Part shown: positions 62,301 through 64,000 of the stretch, in pieces
How the letters are laid out: each line of letters begins with the position of its first letter
Numbering within the stretch: the stretch's first letter is position 1
Source of the DNA: Leuctra nigra
Taxonomy: Eukaryota; Arthropoda; Insecta; Plecoptera; Leuctridae
NCBI GenBank assembly: GCA_934045905.1
Contig: OW203768.1
Span: 7,220,316-7,284,315, forward strand
Reading direction: 5' to 3'
DNA length: 64,000 nt
Program-made: the position numbers and the translations under genes
Notes under the pieces: generated by a model
What the model was told of the DNA's origin: nothing
Database searches by the model: none
The model's input: the letters and a program-made list of their open reading frames with translations, nothing else

Positions 62301-63336
62301 GATGAAAGCTTGCCTGCCTCTCAAGTCTCAGCTATTCGTTTATGATAAAAAAAGCAGAGAGTGTGACCTGTGTTTTTTTGAATATTTTAATCCTTGATGA
62401 AGAAACAATCTTACCACTTGTCTTTTAAAGTTGTGCTGGTTGTGTTGATGATGATTCTGCTCATGTAATACAACGGGTGTGTCAGAATGGTCCTCCTCAG
62501 TACAAGTTGCCACAGTGTTGAAGCCTCGATCTCGAGCAAAGTCGGGCAAGTCGACATCTCCCTTTAAAATATAATTGTTTCGTGAATCGGATTCTTAAGA
62601 ACTGACAGCAGCCGAGTTAGTTGGGTACATACATTCAAACATTAAAGTGAATAAGATTACCAAGCTCTTGTTCATAAATAACGCAATATTAATTTATAAT
62701 ATTAATAAGTTGGTATGGTAATCAACGAGGGAATAGACAGTTACTTCATCCCAACTGACACAGAACAGGTATTTCCTTATGAAATATTTACCAATTGGTA
62801 CAATTGTAGATCGAAGACTGGATCAAATTGGACCTTCATATGTATGCTGAAGTAAACTTAACTACCAAAATAGGGAAAAATGTTATTGTCGGATCAGGTC
62901 CCTTCTCCGATATGATGGTGAATCTTTTAAAATTCAATCAATTCTGATTTTATGTTCTGAAACTGATTTCATGTTTAATATTAATATGTTTTTAATAGAT
63001 TTATATTCATTTTCATTATACCTACCCAGGTATTCTCATACGGTCTACATTAAAGTTTTATATAGAATAATTTTGTTGTAAAATTGTCAAGTTCCTGTGT
63101 GTTTTATGCTAGGAGGTACCTACATCATCATTGAATATGGCCCTTCTAACTCCGTCCGGTCCTCGCGGCCTCTTCGACCCAGATAACTGACGAAGCTTCG
63201 TAAACGTCCGCCTGGAGAGTACCGAGTGGGGATCCTGATCGTTGGATCCGCAGTGATTCATTGCTGAGTTTTCTTTGGCTTCTGGCATTTCACATAATCC
63301 TTTGATTTTCAGTTGATCGGCAGTCTTTAGTAGAGA
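56191..63336 (-). CDS. psq: Pipsqueak (BTB-psq transcription factor), 3' nine exons
   Basis: Nine coding exons with matching GT-AG sites and phases: 63336-63124, 62561-62415, 61591-61406, 60890-60747, 59452-59362, 58680-58396, 57792-57586, 57167-57015 and 56342-56191. Together they give 525 residues to the stop. The first exon carries the end of a BTB domain (SLLKTADQLKIKGLCE). Exons 6-8 encode four tandem psq helix-turn-helix repeats; Drosophila Psq has four such repeats, binds GAGA-like sites and recruits Polycomb-group proteins. The middle exons are acidic and His/Gln-rich linkers. The 5' exons with the BTB core are outside the window. The four-repeat architecture and the sequence of repeats 2-4 make this psq rather than another BTB-psq gene. 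Confidence 0.9.
57015..57167 (-). CDS. psq: psq exon with psq repeat 4
   Basis: Phase 1 at both ends, 153 nt. Repeat 4: TPWSEGAMGEALEAVRVG, then INQAAIHYNLPYSSLYGRFK. Skipping this exon would keep the frame. Confidence 0.9.
57586..57792 (-). CDS. psq: psq exon with end of repeat 2 and repeat 3
   Basis: Phase 1 at both ends, 207 nt. It completes repeat 2 (IPSSTLYKIARREGIRLAAP) and encodes repeat 3 (TTWSPDDLERALEAIRSG, FGIPTGTLYGRCKREG). Confidence 0.92.
58396..58680 (-). CDS. psq: psq exon with repeat 1 and start of repeat 2
   Basis: 285 nt, phase 1 at both ends. Repeat 1: KSWTQEDMELALDALRNHN, KASATYGIPSTTLWQRAHR. Repeat 2 begins KSWTEDILNTALDALRTG and stops at SKAYG, where the intron splits it before the recognition helix. 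Confidence 0.92.
59012..59139. mobile_element. MITE family B, copy 2 (128 bp)
   Basis: TTATGGCGTTTTCCACTGGC and gccagtggagaatgccatta form the ends. The interior aatgacgtcagcatacaaaa matches the copy at 9353-9480. Confidence 0.8.
59362..59452 (-). CDS. psq: psq linker exon
   Basis: 91 nt, phase 0 to phase 1. Encodes VDDEDHDHAMHTMMVTPELL and GLMPNSSIHS; acidic/His-rich linker. Acceptor tatttcag, donor TCCG|GTAAGA. Confidence 0.8.
59708..60209. mobile_element. 502-bp hAT MITE
   Basis: Terminal repeats CAGCGGTCGCCAAC and GTTGGCGACCGCTG are perfect. Flanked by the 8-bp duplication GTATAAAC (59700-59707, 60210-60217). Several subterminal copies of ggtggtccgcgag. The termini are of the classic hAT type. 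Confidence 0.92.
60285..60690 (-). pseudogene. LINE ORF2 C-terminal fragment
   Basis: On the minus strand, two frames together encode a reverse-transcriptase C-terminal tail: ELRWFGHMKRMGTDRMPLAG in one frame, then ETTTVGTRRVGRPRDRWIG in the next. A TGA and a frameshift near 60545-60555 separate them. Such 'GRPRxRW' tails occur in several insect non-LTR elements. It is a dead 5'-truncated copy in a psq intron, unrelated to the LINE at 23.4 kb. Confidence 0.7.
60747..60890 (-). CDS. psq: psq linker exon, acidic
   Basis: 144 nt in phase 0. Encodes ENSRSSLHTQRELENSIVKV, then KFETLRAMEQADAIDIDDD and TDDHDMDDR. Acceptor tttctttag, donor GATAGG|GTGAGT. Confidence 0.82.
61406..61591 (-). CDS. psq: psq linker exon
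   Basis: 186 nt in phase 0, from acceptor cacctctag to donor TTGCAG|GTGTGT. Encodes VGNGPAPITTPLLISLDSHS and PEPQPLAPAATLVENLDINE; no domain. Reading continues in frame on both sides. Confidence 0.78.
61866..61993. mobile_element. Short palindromic MITE
   Basis: Ends ctggaagcggatccacaaag and its exact complement, with a second inner inverted pair (attttgattgagattttgttt / complement). About 125 bp, no coding, in a psq intron. Confidence 0.75.
62415..62561 (-). CDS. psq: psq linker exon, His/Gln-rich
   Basis: 147 nt in phase 0. Encodes GDVDLPDFARDRGFNTVATC and a His-rich end (EQNHHQHNQHNFKRQV). Acceptor tttaaag, donor AAGTG|GTAAGA. Confidence 0.78.
63124..63336 (-). CDS. psq: psq exon with end of BTB domain
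   Basis: 213 nt in phase 0. Begins SLLKTADQLKIKGLCEMPE, the last helix of the tramtrack-group BTB domain. A basic patch (SGSKRPRGPDGVRRAIFND) follows and may act as a nuclear localisation signal. Acceptor attctag, donor GATGAT|GTAGGT. The upstream BTB exon is not in the window. Confidence 0.85.
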
Positions 63337-63393
63337 CTAGAATTTAAAAACAAAATAACGTATATTATTAAACACAAGTACCTTCCTACTACC

Positions 63394-63564
63394 TACCGTA
63401 TTTACTCGCGTGTAAGGCGCACCCGCGTATAAGGCGGAGTGTAGTTTTGAGAAACCTTATCTTGGAAAACATAGTTGTAGGCGTGTATAAGGCGCACCCC
63501 CACTTTTTGAAATGCAAATTTTTGAATATAACTGCGCCTCATACCTACGCGAGTAAATACGGTA
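63394..63564. mobile_element. 171-bp MITE
   Basis: TACCGTATTTACTCGCG and CGCGAGTAAATACGGTA form the ends. Internal words (ataaggcgcaccc, gtaaggcgcac) recur. CCTACTAC lies close outside both ends (63385-63392, 63565-63572), though one base off on the left. Superfamily not assigned. Confidence 0.8.
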
Positions 63565-63572
63565 CCTACTAC

Positions 63573-64000
63573 TAGTCTGAAAAAATTTTATGCTTCGGCT
63601 TCTGTACTCTTGAACACCTTATCAAAATATTTTATGTACCTCTTTAAAGAAGTAGGTAAGTGTTTAGTGTATGCACATTCAATGGTCCTGACTAATAATC
63701 TGGGCAATAGAATTTTTTATGACTTTGTTGAGAATTTCACTCAGTGGTCAAATTGGAGGGGGGGGGGGGGGGGGGGACGCAGAAAAATGGCATCCCCCCA
63801 TGGGGAATATATTGATGGTTCCATCCCCCCATGGCTAATTTGTCCACTTCACCATTCCCCCATGAGAGATTAAAAAACAGCACCAAGTAATGTATAATTA
63901 ACTTAAAAATAACCATTTTCCGAGAATTTGTCTATTTAGCCTTATAGACGCCATTTGTCGAGATGAAAATAGGGTTAAAATAACGTCAAAATAGCGTAGA
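63573..64000. other. psq upstream intron, poly-G tract
   Basis: No exon recognised. A G-run of about 19 lies at 63757-63777, next to repeated ccccccatgg words. Confidence 0.5.

Overview
This looks like an insect nuclear genome, plausibly hemipteran. It is AT-rich, has large introns and many short non-autonomous transposons. Two conserved arthropod genes are recognisable from spliced exons, and both are on the minus strand. The order-level guess rests on general character only; no taxon marker was found.

1-46.4 kb: a complete RGK-family small GTPase gene (Rad/Gem/Kir, the insect Rgk/Rem group) in five coding exons: 45964-46426, exon 2 ending at 19618, 4491-4573, 2864-3053 and 889-1157. Every donor, acceptor and codon phase matches. 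The start of exon 2 lies in an exact 13-copy tandem array of a 117-bp unit (19791-21311). Each unit carries 35 bp of intron end, the splice acceptor and the first 82 bp of the exon. Because 117 is a multiple of 3, all 13 acceptors are in frame, so the predicted protein ranges from 419 aa (last acceptor) to 887 aa (first acceptor).

The 24.7-kb intron 1 of this gene holds, in the opposite orientation, a nearly intact CR1/Jockey-like non-LTR retrotransposon (about 23.4-29.04 kb). Its 797-aa ORF1 combines a SAP-like segment, a PHD finger, a TARG1/OARD1-like macrodomain and an SGNH-like domain. ORF2 has the endonuclease and reverse transcriptase but no ATG at its start. The same intron contains a 2.2-kb foldback element (37042-39263) with a 9-bp target-site duplication, tRNA-derived SINEs with target-site duplications, and MITEs. 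A second 5S-rRNA-derived SINE copy lies here, the better one being in intron 2.

46.4-56 kb: the upstream flank of the RGK gene, with CpG-rich sequence, a cluster of CRE-like sites and a 119-bp inverted pair of tRNA-like sequences. It continues into G/C-homopolymer repeats and a long repeat-poor AT-rich stretch that may include the 3' UTR of the next gene.

56.2-63.3 kb: the 3' nine coding exons of pipsqueak (psq), a BTB-psq transcription factor. They cover the end of the BTB domain, linker exons and four psq DNA-binding repeats. The BTB core exons must lie beyond the right edge. Its introns hold hAT-like MITEs and a decayed LINE fragment.

The two strongest leads are the tandemly amplified splice-acceptor/exon-start array in the RGK gene and the ADP-ribosylhydrolase-like macrodomain in the retrotransposon ORF1.
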